Assembly (NCBI RefSeq): GCF_051014445.1
Contig: NC_135144.1
Location: 4,960,001-5,024,000 of the forward strand
Origin: Colletes latitarsis
Taxonomy: Eukaryota > Arthropoda > Insecta > Hymenoptera > Colletidae
Direction of reading: 5' to 3'
Length of the DNA: 64,000 nt
Shown here: positions 1-11,616 of the stretch, one piece after another
How positions within the stretch are numbered: position 1 is the first letter of the stretch
How the letters are laid out: the number at the start of each line of letters is the position of its first letter
Program-made: the position numbers and the translations under genes
The notes under the pieces: model-generated
Seen by the model: the letters and a program-made list of their open reading frames with translations, nothing else
What the model was told of the DNA's origin: nothing
Database searches by the model: none

Positions 1-1048
1 GTTCGAAATGATGACCATCACTGTCAATGCACCGTTGGATTCTTTTTACGATTGATTGACTTGCAAGTCTTACAGCGTCAGAACTTATTGATGCACAGGC
101 TGCAATAATTCGCTGTTGCATGTCGTGAGATGTAGTTGGTACTTCTTTGTACACTTTTTCTTTCAGTGTTCCCCACAGAAAGAAATCTAAAGATGTTATG
201 TCTGGTGAACGAGTTGGCCACGATATTGGACCGCCGCGTCCAATCCAACGATTTCGAAATTTTTCATCGAGTTCCCTTCGCGCAATCGATGAATAATGTG
301 CTGGGCATCCATCATGTTGATACCACATGGTTTGTCGTGTAAATAAAGGTAACTCTTCTAGCAAAAGACCCAATGTATCCTTAATAAAATTAGCATAGAC
401 GTTGCCATTCAAATTTCCATTGATAAAATAAGCTCCAATAATTTGATCACCTATGATACCGCACCATACATTCACAGACCATTGTTTTTGATGTTCAACC
501 TGTCGCAGCCAATGTGGATTTTCCGCTGCCCATAAATGCATGTTATGCAAATTAACATTCCCGTGATTTGTGAATGTTGCTTCATCAGTAAATAAGACGG
601 TATTAAAAAAAAGCTCATTGTTTTGAATCTGACGTATAGTCCATCGACAAAACTCAACGCGATTCATGAAGTCGTTCCCATGCAATTCTTGGTGAAGACT
701 AACGTGATACGGATGAAATTTGTGACGGTGCAAAATGCGAAGTACGCTCCTCCTACTAATGCCAGATTCGCGTTCAATTTGTCGCGAACTAATATGAGAA
801 TTTCTAGACACACTAGCGAGCACACCGATTTCCATTTCTTCGTTAATTACTCGTTTCTGGCGTTCACTTTTACGAACACTTAAACTACCGGTTTGCCTAA
901 GTTTATCATACACATTTTTAAATGTTTGACGCGAAGGCTGAGACCAATGTGGATATCGTTCAGCATACAAGTTTTTCGCCCTTACAGCATTTTGTAGGCA
1001 TTCGCCATAATTAAGAAGCGTATCAACCTGCTCTTCAAACGGATACAT
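1..1048 (-). CDS. Transposase, DUF4817 HTH plus DDE (IS630/Tc1/mariner superfamily), 3' end cut by window
   Basis: An uninterrupted frame of 349 codons reads from an ATG at 1048-1046 and runs off the window edge at position 1. The N-terminus (MYPFEEQVDTLLNYGE, then LYAERYPHWSQPSRQTF) matches the helix-turn-helix pattern annotated as DUF4817 in insect transposases; a second DNA-binding stretch (SRRSVLRILHRHKF) follows near residue 100. The catalytic acids appear as D155 (LFTDEATF), D246 (QHDGCPAHYS) and D288 (SLDFFLWG). Aligned on the mariner third acid, the last spacing is about 41 residues, DD41D-like. No stop or frameshift is seen, so this copy could encode a working enzyme if the missing C-terminus is intact. 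It would cut and paste its own element at TA sites. The start is the first ATG of the frame and fits the family. Codon use is AT-rich like its surroundings. The family assignment comes from recalled motifs, not a search. Confidence 0.9.
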   Translation of the reverse strand, partial: MYPFEEQVDTLLNYGECLQNAVRAKNLYAERYPHWSQPSRQTFKNVYDKLRQTGSLSVRKSERQKRVINEEMEIGVLASVSRNSHISSRQIERESGISRRSVLRILHRHKFHPYHVSLHQELHGNDFMNRVEFCRWTIRQIQNNELFFNTVLFTDEATFTNHGNVNLHNMHLWAAENPHWLRQVEHQKQWSVNVWCGIIGDQIIGAYFINGNLNGNVYANFIKDTLGLLLEELPLFTRQTMWYQHDGCPAHYSSIARRELDEKFRNRWIGRGGPISWPTRSPDITSLDFFLWGTLKEKVYKEVPTTSHDMQQRIIAACASISSDAVRLASQSIVKRIQRCIDSDGHHFE

Positions 1049-1496
1049 CGTGCCGGATTGACCGATTTATCGATACTAATCTTATGATGTTTATCTTACT
1101 CTGCAATCTATTAAAGTGTCGTTCAAGCAGTGTTTATTCTCAGTGAAGTAAACGGTAAGCATTACGCATTCCTCTACTGTTGACAATACGTATGTTTCAT
1201 TTACTACCAAAACCGTAAGTATTATTGCCTTTCTCTACTTTCTATGACCTTCAATGACCTTGTGTAATAGGTCGTTGAACTCGTTTTAAGATCCTCTATC
1301 GTGATACGGAAGCAAAAACATTTTTATAAAAAAATGGATGTGACCTTGAAATGTCCGAAGTACCTCCACCTGCAAAAAAACTATTATCGCCACCCAATAG
1401 CGCCCTTCGTACTGTGCAATTTACTTTAGCAAATATTTCTGTGAAACTTATAGTTTCCAAGATATCTGAGGTGCTAATAGTTACTGCCCCACCCTG
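1..1496 (-). mobile_element. DNA transposon carrying the DUF4817/DDE transposase, left end outside window
   Basis: The transposase frame is followed, on the minus-strand 5' side, by about 450 bp of non-coding DNA that ends at 1496 with CACCCTG next to TA at 1497-1498. Read on the minus strand the element starts CAGGGTGGGGCAGTAACT. A CAGGGTG terminus beside TA is typical of Tc1/mariner-superfamily elements and resembles the termini of family A elsewhere in this window. The second terminus and the target duplication lie outside the window, so the boundary is half-supported. A short open frame at 1351-1554 inside the non-coding end is not considered a gene. Confidence 0.75.
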
Positions 1497-1498
1497 TA

Positions 1499-3372
1499 TA
1501 CACGAACGGCATTTTATTTTTACACTCGTGTCGCTCCTGTCGCTGTTGGCGTAACAGAACTGTCACATATTCGAAATGAAACGCCGTACTTTCGTCTTTA
1601 TATCGCGATACCATTTCCGTCTTGCACGTTTTATTGGCTTTGCATTCACCTGTGCTTCAGAAGGATCCCTCGTTTCCCTTGTATTCCCATTTGCCTCGTT
1701 ACATTATAAAGACACCGTCGAACCGACCTTTCTTGCAGGATTTTCTTCGACAATTCTCGTTATTGTCCTTCATATTATCCAATTCTGATTCCGTTTCGTT
1801 GACTTTAAGTTTAATACAAAATTTATGTATGTTGTTGTTTCATTTTTCTAACGTTATAACATACACTTCCAAAACTCGAATTGATCATGTTGTATTAATC
1901 AAACTGAAAATTGATGCAAACATGCAATTTATGAAAAAGCTACATATCTGCTTGATTTCTGAACGATTGCTAGAACCTGTAGAATAGACAATCATGGCAA
2001 CCAGCAATACGTTTTTTAAAACAAGAAGTTATAACTCCCACAATGTTTAATATTTTTAGATGAAAAAGATACTGTGTATACTTATAAGATAAATAAATAT
2101 ATCTGCAAAATCTCAGTACAAAGCTGCCTACCTATCATTAAAAAAAAAATCACAATACGAGTCCGAAAAATTGACAGTCTAGACAGTAATACTCCCTTAA
2201 CAAAAGTAACAATCGTCAATTCGATACTACCTCTCTCTATAACACGCGTCACAGTGAGTTAGCGAACGTTAACGAGAGATCGCTGAACCGAGAAGAGAAC
2301 CCAGACTCGTTACTTTGTATATGCAGTTCATACTGTGCGCAGGTGTCCAAGAATTCGAAGTTACAATGGTCCGCGAGTAATAATCCTGAACATTGAGGAA
2401 AGGAGGGTTCTCGAGGCACTCGGTTGCTTAGTGTATGCCGCGAAATCACGAATCGAGACCCCCGGTTTTTTCCATAGCTCCGCAGCGACGCGACGCACGG
2501 TCTCCAGCCCAACGGCTCGATTCAATTCGCCTCACTCGTTGCGTAATTACAATCAACGTAATGACGTTTCCCCGGTGCGGCGGTGCCTTGTTCCCAGCAT
2601 TTCGTCGACGTTCTTTTTTTCCAGTCCCGCTGCTGCATTATTGCCCTGATTGCCGGCTCTGATTGTACATGTCGGAGGTGAACTATTTCCTGGCGCGCGC
2701 AAATTGAATATTAAAAGTATCGTCGAGACGCAGCCATGCGTTGTTCGCGAAACGGTCTCTCGATGAAACGATCGCGTTGCCTCGTTGTCAACTTGTCTCA
2801 TTATCGGTCATTACGTCGTTATCGGCTTGCTGAAAAGTTGCTTTCGCTCGTATTGTGAAGCACGGCGAAGATGGATGATCGAGGTCGGGCTCCGTGCATA
2901 GTATACAGTGCGTTTCGCGCAACTGGAACGGATTGAATCGTGTAAAGGAATACAGAAACGAAAGAAAGTGACGAGGCAACGCTGAATTCGCGCCATTATG
3001 CATTTGTATTCGCGTGTATACGATTCTGAAGTGGCGCGTTATTCTTAGTAACCAACATTGCGTATTTATACTTTTATCGATGCGGTTTCTAGTTTGCTCT
3101 ATGGAAATTAGCAATATCTTTCTTTCCGAAGTTAACTGTTCGGAGATATTTCGATTTTATATAGAACTGAAGCGGTTCGTAAACTGAGAAAACTATCCAG
3201 TAAATATTCCGGTAGAAAAAATTACTTTGTAGAATTTTTACAGCAGCAAAATGTAACAATTGCGATAACAGATAAATTCCATGTAAAATGCCAGGTTGCT
3301 CCAGGCGTCTTCTGTATTATAGGGTAATTTTTAGTAAGAAATTTTCTCCATGTACTTTTCGCTGTATATATA
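1499..3372. other. No gene recognised; AT-rich DNA with a GC-richer island at about 2240-3050
   Basis: The stretch begins and ends AT-rich. The middle 0.8 kb is clearly GC-richer and CpG-containing. Overlapping open frames of 75-108 codons occur on both strands in the island, which is expected from base composition; none shows a recognisable domain or splice-bounded exon structure. A conserved non-coding or regulatory island is possible but not shown. Confidence 0.5.
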
Positions 3373-3971
3373 CGGTGTTCGGCCAACCCTGGGAAAAATT
3401 TTAATGGGAGATTCTAGAGGCCAAAATAAGATGAAAATCAAGAATATCAATTTGTAAATAAAAATTACAAATCTAAAAAAATTATTTTTGATTGCAGGGG
3501 TCAATTACAATCATTTTTGGTCAACAGACGAATCCCACCGAAATTCTACGCACTTTTGAGAAAAAATATTCCTTATCGAAAACGTAATGTCTCACCATAC
3601 ATTGACATGTTTCTCTGAGAATTTTCGGCGAAAAAAAATTTTTTCAAATCGTTCTGGAAAAATTATTTTCGGTTGCAGGGGTAAATTACAATCATTTTTG
3701 GTGAATAGACATACCCCCGAAATCCTACCCACTTTCGAGAAAAAAAATTCCTTAGAGAAAATATAATTTCAGAAATGCCTCCTCGAATTTTCATGCGTAT
3801 CTTTAAAACATCATAACTCCTAAATGGATTGGAGGATTTTAATTTTTTAAAATGCAAACAACGCGTATTTGAGTGAAGAATATATAGAAATTCTAACAAT
3901 ATTGAGAAAGTTGTTCCTTGACACCGTAAAGTGAGAAAACCCCCATAAAAATAGTCAAATTTTTGAATGTC
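3373..3971 (+). mobile_element. Family A element, right-truncated copy (A1a)
   Basis: Family A definition: TIRs of ~115 bp starting CAGGGTGTTCGGCCACCCCT and containing TAATGGGAGATTCTAGAGGC, flanked by TA. Internal R blocks of ~145 bp have the signature TCAATTACAATCATTTTTGG followed by ACATACCCCCGAAATCCTAC. The core of up to ~390 bp has the signatures CATAACTTCTGAACGGATTG and AGTAGAGCTCATGGGTACC. This copy has a slightly eroded left end (TACGGTGTTC), two R blocks and the first part of the core, then stops abruptly at about 3971 where a second copy begins inside its own terminus. It has no coding capacity. Confidence 0.85.
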
Positions 3972-5089
3972 CATAAATCAAAGAAAAATCAAGAATACCA
4001 ATTTGTTGATGGAGGCTTTGTTAAAAAATTATTAACATTTAAATTTCCGTCCGTAGTGAATTGTTTTCTAGAAAGTGAGTAGGATTTCGGGGGTAGGTCT
4101 ATTTACCAAAAATTATTGTAATTTACACTCGCAACCGAAAATAATTTTTCCAGAACGATTTCAAATTTCTTAATTTTGTCGAAAAATTTCACACCTTCTC
4201 GAATTTTTTCTCGAAAGTGGGTAGGATTTCGAGGGTATGTTTAATGACCAAAAATGATTGTAAATGACAACGGCAATCGAAAACAATTTTTCCATTACGA
4301 TCTGAAATTTTTTTTTACCCCAAATTTAGGCTCCCAACCTTCGTCGATTTTTCTTTAAAATTTGTTTCTCATTTTTAATATATTTGTTTGACGCTCTATG
4401 GAAATGTTGTTTAATACTTCTTTGTAGGTATCCATGAGGTCTACTTCACAAATAAATTTCAATGAAATACACTTATTATTGAAGAAGATGTAGACATTCG
4501 AAAATTTGACCATTTTTATGGAGGTTTTCGCACTTTACGGAGTTAAGGAATAACTTTTCGAATATTGTTAGAATTTCTACATATTCTCCACTAAAATACG
4601 CGTTGTTTGCATTTTGAAAAATTGATATCCTGCAATCCGTTCAGGAGTTATGACATTTTAAAGGTTCGCATGAAATTTCAAGATAACATTTCTGGCCATA
4701 AATTACATTTTCGATTTGGACTTTTTCCCCCAAACGTGCGTAGGATTTCGACGATATAGCTATTCACCAAAAATGCTTGCAATTGACCCCTGTAATTAAA
4801 TAAAATTTTTTTAGTATGATTTGAAATGTTTTAATTTCGTGTAATGTTTCAGTACCAACTCGAATTTATTTCTCGAAAGGGGGCAGGATTTCAGGGGTAT
4901 GTGTATTCATAAAAAATGATTGTAATTGAGTCCCACAACCAAAAATAATGATTTGATCTCTTTTAATTTAATTTTTTATTTACTTTTTAATGAAGCCTCA
5001 ACCAAGAAATTGATATTCTTGATTTTCGTCTTATTTTGACCTCTAAAATCTCCTATTAAAATTTTTCCCAGTGGTGGCCGAACACCCTG
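3972..5089 (-). mobile_element. Family A element, left end truncated (A1b)
   Basis: It begins within a terminus (AAAAATCAAGAATACC, missing the outer ~75 bp), then carries R blocks in reverse orientation, a core, more R blocks and a complete right TIR ending CACCCTG at 5089 beside TA. It abuts A1a in a head-on arrangement, so the pair was probably joined by recombination or deletion between two copies rather than by a single insertion. Confidence 0.85.
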
Positions 5090-5424
5090 TATTATGTGTG
5101 TTCTACTTTTGTGAAAACACGTTGTTCAGTTTTCAAACAATTCACAAATACATAGGAGCATTCAATTAACCGAGAAACTTTTATATCGAACACTTCTCTC
5201 GAGAATGTATTGTTTACGAAATACACTATCGGCAGAAAGTTTCTGACAACCTCGGTAATCGTGAAAGTTTCATAAATCAATCGAAATGAGGTGACAAGTT
5301 TGAATAATTTTTAATATTTAATGATATGTTGGAGTATTGAAATACAACAAATTATAAAATTTATTGTTATAATAATCTTTATTGTTAACAATAATATAAA
5401 AAAAGAAGATAAACAGTCTTTTCG

Positions 5425-6383
5425 TCAAAAAATGAACCTTTTCAACCTTTCAATGGTTTCAGTCAATCTCGGTATTCTATCGATTAATTTCTTTATGGTT
5501 ACATTAGGAATATCTTTCCAAGCATTCTGTAAAACATTCCACATATCTTTTTTATATTTTGGATAGTGTTGTGTAACCTTCCTGTCGAGGTGATCTCAGA
5601 GTAATTCAATAGGGTTTGGATCCGGCGATTGAGCTGGCCGTCTCATGTTTTTTAATACTCTTTCTTCTTCTTTTCTTAGTAGAAATCCTTAACAAAGTTT
5701 GGACATGTGCTTGTGAATGTCATCCTGCTGTAGCACAAATCTTTATCCACTTAATCGTAATCCTGACGAAATTGCGTGATGTTCTAATATTTCTTTATAA
5801 CGTTTCTTATTTAGTGTACCGTTTATAAAAACAAAATCTCCTGTTTCTTTAGCCGAGAAACATCCCTAAACTTGAATATAGCCATCGCACATGCTTTATT
5901 GTCGGTTTTATACACGATGTCAACATTTTTTCACCAACAGAACGGCGAACGTAAACTCGTCGTCTGGAACCAAATATCTCAAATTTTGTTGATGTCCATA
6001 CTTTATAAGTAAGGACCCGTTGACGTCGCTTCTTTTTATTCATTGATCGAAGCAATGGTTTTTTTACTGCTATTCGTCCAAATAAGCCAGTCTCCTCCAG
6101 ACGCGTTTTCACAGTAAAGTTTTCACTTTTCGGCCATTTTTTTTCGATTTCTCTTACTCGAGAGTACAATATGCTGATCTTCCGATCTTATTGTTACGTT
6201 TGGTCTTCCAGATCGTGTTTTGGATTCATACGATCCCGAAGTTCGAAACCGCGCAATAGTATCGTGTACTGTTGTTTTTGATCATTTTTATTTGGCAGGT
6301 ATAGTTAGCTACAATTTTCCTTCTGAATGTAAATTGCTTATAATACATCGTTTTACAATACTGAATTTTTTAGATTTGCTCAT
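5425..6383 (-). pseudogene. Tc1-like transposase, frameshifted and inactive
   Basis: Reading the minus strand from an ATG at 6383-6381, successive frames give a Tc1 layout: an N-terminal MSKSKKFSIVKRC helix-turn-helix region, SGRPNVTIRSEDQHI between the two DNA-binding domains, VKTRLEETGLFGRI, the region of the first catalytic acid (KVWTSTKFEIFGS, where the expected DE pair is missing), LQQDDIHKH (second acid), SPDPNPIELL (third acid) and a C-terminal block ending at 5425. About 960 bp corresponds to ~320 codons, near the usual ~340. At least three frame changes and several stops break it. The longest intact piece is 5849-6169. Element termini are not clear on either side. This is a different lineage from the Tc1 copy at 41.5-44.0 kb. 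Confidence 0.85.
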
Positions 6384-6776
6384 TTTGCATGCCGTGTCTA
6401 CAGTAACAATTTTCAGTCAAGTTTCTCTGCAGTACTGATCTTTGTCACAGATTACTCGGCTTTTGTACTAGTTTTTCGAACAAAATGTGGTCTATATTGC
6501 TTAGACATTATCTACCCTAGCATCAACCCAAATTTAAGTACCAGCATTCAGTAGAGTTTAACACTTTATCATCACTCATATAGCTAAAGGGAGTTACTTC
6601 GATAAAGTAATTTTAATTAATTATTATGAGATTTTCAGATGGTATAAGCAGACATTAAAGCAAGAGAAACTATCATAAAACTGAATGAGCAATTAATAAG
6701 TTGCCACTTTCAGGTGTGTTAAATTGTGTTATTGAAAAACAGAAAGATGGTCGGAAACTTTCCGCAGTGTATCGTT
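6384..6776. other. No gene; 5' flank of the Tc1 pseudogene and AT-rich DNA
   Basis: The first ~100 bp may be the non-coding end of the Tc1-like element. The rest is AT-rich with no recognisable repeat or coding frame. Confidence 0.45.
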
Positions 6777-6780
6777 CTTT

Positions 6781-6935
6781 CACGAGAAGAAGGCACAGCG
6801 TGTTTACATCCCCACTCTTGCTGCTATCCGCTGATTGGCTGTCACCGATCTTCGTTACCGTTCTTGACCAATAGCTGTGAGTCAGCGGACTACAACAGGA
6901 GTGGGGATGTAAACACGCTGTGCCTTCTTCTCGTG
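6781..6935. mobile_element. Short hairpin element with 37-bp perfect inverted arms
   Basis: Positions 6781-6817 (start CACGAGAAGAAGGCACAGCG) and 6899-6935 (end GCTGTGCCTTCTTCTCGTG) are perfect reverse complements over 37 bp. The pairing continues imperfectly inwards for about another 25 bp (CCGCTGATTGG against its partner GTCAGCGG), leaving a loop of roughly 30 bp. Total length is 155 bp. This is the form of a small foldback MITE, or of a structured regulatory RNA. I see no second copy in the window and no clear target duplication. Open frames on both strands across it are artefacts of the symmetry. Confidence 0.7.
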
Positions 6936-6939
6936 GAAG

Positions 6940-8102
6940 CATGGTACTTAGACTATATCCTGAAAGAACATTTCGTATACAGAATTTCGTAATTGATTTT
7001 TGAGCACTTTTGAATCCAGGGCATTTCGAAATATCGTGAAGAAAGACAAATGTGTGATGAAAGTTAGTATTTTACCAGTAATATCCCTCAGCTCTATTGA
7101 CTCTTTATTGCAAGAATATTTCTTCAAATATATTATGGTCGAACTTGTTACTCGAGAGTTTTACCAACATATATTTTTAAAGAAATAACTCGTATATACG
7201 AGTGACCGAACTTTTCTCTAAGTGTTTTAAAAAACTTAGATGAGGGGGAGGATATTGAAGAAAATAAATCCAACTGTCTCGAAGCAAAGTCTTGGTGAAA
7301 AGATACTTTTAATGTCAGTAATTCTTTGGAAACTGTTTAAATAGATCCGAGCAAAAGAGTGACCGAACAGCGAATACAAAATACTCTCATCGGTTTCCCT
7401 TCGCTATTTTCGCGGGAAACTTCATGATCTCTGCATCAACTGTTCCGCGCAGCGGCAACACACGGACAATCTGATAAACAGAATTGGCTCGTTACCTCTT
7501 AATTGTACGATCGCCATTCCGCGTCAGGATTCAAACGACACGTAATCGTATTCGCGAAATCGTTACGCCGGAACGCGAACGATCGGTTTTAATAACGCGG
7601 ACTACGCGTCGGTTATCCAGGGCTAATTAATTTTTCAGAACGCTTCAGATACCGTGGAACACTCTTCATTAACGAAATCGGTCGTTATCCTTGCGAGCCG
7701 ACAGTCGTGGCATCAGCCACCCGGGAACACGATTTCCGTGGACGTGGAATAACGTGCTGGCCGCACGAGAGATCGTATTTTCGACAGTGGATTACCCATT
7801 CGAGGTTTACGTTCTCATGGCGCACACTCGACATCCGAGGTACGAGTGTCTTGGCCGTGATCGCTCCATTTCCGCCTCCATCAGCGACACCGATTCTGCT
7901 CACTGCCGCTGTCTCGCCCATCGCTAATCCCCCCCCCCCCCCCCCCCTGCTATTAATAACAAGAACGAGCGAAGGTGGTCGACGGGAATCAGACGAAACG
8001 CGAACGGGAAATGCTTTTCCATTTGCCTCTACGCGTCGGTTGTACCCTAAACGCGCTTCTCATTTTCGTTAGGGAAACACGGGCATTAGATTTGAAGCGA
8101 AA
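6940..8102. other. No gene recognised; GC-richer island at about 7440-8080
   Basis: AT-rich sequence is followed by a CpG-containing island. Open frames of 78 and 121 codons (7685-7927, 7707-8072) overlap on both strands and read as low-complexity, Arg/Ser/Pro-rich chance frames. The island contains the C19 tract at 7929-7947. Confidence 0.45.
7929..7947 (+). repeat. Homopolymer C tract (19 C)
   Basis: Nineteen consecutive C residues, G-rich on the minus strand. Such tracts are prone to length error in assembly and can form four-stranded structures. Confidence 0.95.
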
Positions 8103-9420
8103 TTAAGAGGGTATTCCAGTCTAGAGTTTCATTTCTCTGGTCCTTCTAAAATTTTTTTTACAAAAATTATATTATTATTCAAGTAATGTTTTCACAAATT
8201 TCGCAAGTTTTTCACCCGGCGTAAATAAACTCTCAAAAACTATCTGACTAAATGCTCTGAAATTTGTACAGATTATTCTATGTATTATTAGTTCTCGTTG
8301 ATACCAGTATTATATTCTTATGCTAAGTTGTATATCATAATTTTTTTATTACAAAATTGCTAAAAAAGATACGAAAATCTGGAATTTTCACTTTCAGCAT
8401 TCGTCATCTTGTCAATTTCCAATATAAATTATTTATTTTGCCACGAAGAATAACGATAAGCATACAAATTAAGAATTTTCCCAATTTTTTGATTTTAGAT
8501 CACCGTGAGAGTCTTAATTATCTACGTCAGCGAGACATAAGTTTTAAATCTGTATTTATTGCGAGCAAGATAACGGCAAAAAATAATTACTTAAAACTGA
8601 ATAAAAAGTGCAAATGTATGACTAAAATATAGTTAAATAATCAAGAAAGATTCACAACGTTAGACTTAGCATTCACTTTAAAAAAATTCATGAAAATTGC
8701 TAAATTTCACAAATGCTACACTGAAATGACCTCTTAAAGGGGTATTCTAGTCTAGAGTTCCATTTCTTTGGTCTTTTTAGGAATTTTTTGAAAAAAAAAG
8801 TATAAGTTAATTTTTCCTACATATTTATTTATGTTTTATATTCATTGAACAAGGTTCCTATAAAAAAATGTCCTACTGGCCGACACGATTCCGATCATTC
8901 TGCTTGTCTGAATTGAAAATATCAAAAAGATTCTCGATTAGTATAATTGTGATTATGGTGTAAACCAAAATTATAGAAAAAAGAATTTTCTCTATTGTTT
9001 TTTTAGCTCGCTAAACATGAAAAAAGTAAAAAAAATCGATATTCAAAATTCAAAGTGACGCCATTTTATACCTTTTCATTATTTTTTTTCATTTTGATTT
9101 AATGACATCTACTTTAGGCAGTTTTGATTATTTTCACTTAACAAAATCGTGAACATTCGTAAAACATAAATGAATATATACGCAAAATGTCGAAATTAAA
9201 AAACATATACTATTTTTGTAAAACTTGTCTGAAATGAAAATATCATAAGGATTCTTGATTAGTATGATCACGATTGGGGTGTGAACCAAAATTATAAAAC
9301 AATAGTGCAAATTTATAAAATGGATCACTTTGGATTTTGAATAACAATTTTGAATGATAAATGCATACTGCAACAATTTAAAAAAGATGTTTTCATTATT
9401 TTATTGTATCTTCGTTTAGA
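8103..9420. repeat. Two direct copies of a transposon-like terminus and a ~64-bp internal direct repeat
   Basis: GGGTATTCCAGTCTAGAG at 8109 and GGGTATTCTAGTCTAGAG at 8739 head two similar ~45-bp stretches in the same orientation, about 630 bp apart. The same GGGTATTCTAGT start heads the family X copy at 30.61 kb, so these are probably decayed ends of related elements. In addition about 8922-8985 and 9234-9297 share a diverged direct repeat (GAAAATATCA, then ACCAAAATTATA). No coding frame is convincing. Confidence 0.5.
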
Positions 9421-9463
9421 AAAGTGTTACAGCTTGTTCCAATTTCTATAATCACCTTATATA

Positions 9464-10422
9464 CAGGGTGTTCGGCCACTCCTGGGAAAAATTTTAATGG
9501 GAGATTCTAGAGGCCAAAATGAGACGAAAATCAAGAATATCAATTTTTTGACTGAAGCTTCGTTAAAAAGTTATTAAGGAATTAAATTACAAAATTTCAA
9601 ATCATCCTGAAAAAATTATTTACCCACTTTCGGGTAGATGCTGAAATTTTTCGGCAAAAGAAAAATTTTTCAAATCGTTCTAAAAAAATTATTATTCATT
9701 TATTATACTACGTATTTTCGAGAAAAGAATTCCTCACCGAAAATATAATTTCAGACCAGAAATGTCACTCGAAAATTTCGTGCGTATCTTTAAAACGCCA
9801 TAACTTTTGAACGAATTGAAGGATTTTGATGTTTCAAACGGCAAATAACGCGTATTTTAGTGAAGAATATGTAGAAATTCTAACAATATTGAAAAAGTTG
9901 TTCCTTGACCTCGTAAAATGAGAAAACCCCCATAAAAATGGTCCAATTTTCAAAGGACTGTAACTCCTACAATACTGAATATATTTCAATGAAATTTTTT
10001 TCTGAAGTAGAGCTTATGGGTACATAGAAAAAAGTATTAGACAAAATTTTTGTGCAGCATCAAACAAATTTATTAAAAATGAAAAACGATTTTTTAAGAA
10101 AAATCGACAGGGGGTAGATGCCTAAATTTTTTGGCGAAAATAAATTTTTTCAAATCGTTTTGGAAAAATTATTTTCTGTTGCAGGGGCCAATTACAATCA
10201 TTTTTGCTAAATAGACATACCCCCGAAATCCTGCGCATTTTTGAGAAAAAAATTCAGTACTGGCCGCTAATTTTTCCAGAATGATTTGGAATTTTTTAAT
10301 TTAATTTTTTAATCACTTCTTAACGAAGTCTCCATCAACAAATTGGTATTCTTGATTTTCGTCTTATTTTGGCCTCTAGAATCTTCCATTAAAATTTTTC
10401 CTAAAGGTGACCGAACACCCTG
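9464..10422. mobile_element. Family A element (A2), complete ends
   Basis: CAGGGTGTTCGGCCACTCC at 9464 and the inverted GACCGAACACCCTG ending at 10422 are both flanked by TA. The first R block is internally deleted (near 9615); one core and one R block follow. Both TIRs continue inwards with the same type of sequence, unlike most copies, which suggests an internally rearranged derivative. Confidence 0.9.
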
Positions 10423-11273
10423 TATATGGTAAGGAAGTCAAAGTCAGACAAACTGTAATTTCGTCATTGTTTTTGTAAATTTAAAGTGGAGACAGGATAT
10501 ACTTGCGTTGGAACATTTTACTATACGAATTGAAAATTCCGGGTGTACCTGTTGCTTAAATTATATTATAGATGTGGTCGATAAAATATTTTTATACATA
10601 TAAATGGCATCAGTGGAACTACTATGGTCCTGCTAATTTCGATTGTGGAATTTATTCATATAATACAGCGTGAAAGCAGTATGTTCAACCGAGCGAGTGG
10701 GTCGATTACTTGAAATGGTCTGTACCGCCGCTACCAGCAGCTCATTATGATGTCAATTATAAAACGCCCATCCTAGCGATAATCTTATTTTATAGAAGAG
10801 CTTTATACGTTCGTGTTTCATCGATTTTTAAAAAACCAACATTTAATATTAGAAGAGAATTTAATCCGAATAATTAATCTTTCTTTATTGAAACAAAAGA
10901 TTAACAACTTGATTGGGTTAATCATTTCAGGGTTAAAACTTCATTTATACGACTTATAAATCGAACTATAGATGATCTTAAACGGTCACAAATTTCTAAC
11001 TAGTCACTCAAAATTAGTTTGGCCAGTGACGACTAAAAGATATGCGTACCATGACGGTTAATTGGACCTTACAACCCCAAAAGAACTAAAAAGGCAGTTC
11101 GCGCGGAGAATTTAACCTGTACCCGACGACACGGTAGATTTTACAGTTTTTGTATAATTTATACAATATTTGATACACTTGTTAAAAATTGCATATAGGA
11201 GAAAGTAAGTTTACGAAATAAGGTAGAAATATGAGACACTAAAGTTTTGAGTCATATGCAGTACTAACATATA
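10423..11273. other. No gene or repeat recognised
   Basis: AT-rich unique-looking sequence between two family A copies. No open frame of note, no repeat shared with the rest of the window that I can see. Confidence 0.45.
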
Positions 11274-11616
11274 GAGAGTATTCGACCATCCGTGGGAAAA
11301 ATTTTTATGGGAGATTCTAGAGGCCAAAATAAGACGAAAATCAAGAATACCAATTTGTTGATTGAGGCTTCCTTAAAAAGTTATTGACGTTTAAAGTTCC
11401 GCTTATAGAACGGCAATTTGCGAATAGCGGCATTGTTGAGAACCACTATCACGCGCAGGCAGCTGTTCGCAGATTGCCGTTCTACAGACGGAACTTTAAA
11501 TATTAATAACTTTTTAAGGAAGCCTCAATCAACAAATTGGTATTCTTGATTTTCGTCTTATTTTGGCCTCTAGAATCCCCCATTAAAATTTTTCCCAGAA
11601 ATGGCCGAACACCCTG
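11274..11616. mobile_element. Family A miniature (A3), 343-bp near-complete hairpin
   Basis: The two TIRs meet almost back to back. They are extended by a different central inverted repeat: AGAACGGCAATTTGCGAATA near 11407 against GCAGATTGCCGTTCT near 11472, with a loop of about 40 bp. All R blocks and the core are absent, so this is the MITE form of family A. The left terminus is eroded (GAGAGTATTCGACC). Confidence 0.9.

Noticed and set aside
6673..6992. Pair of similar frames on opposite strands (89 and 88 codons)
   Set aside because: They are the two readings of the same inverted repeat at 6781-6935.
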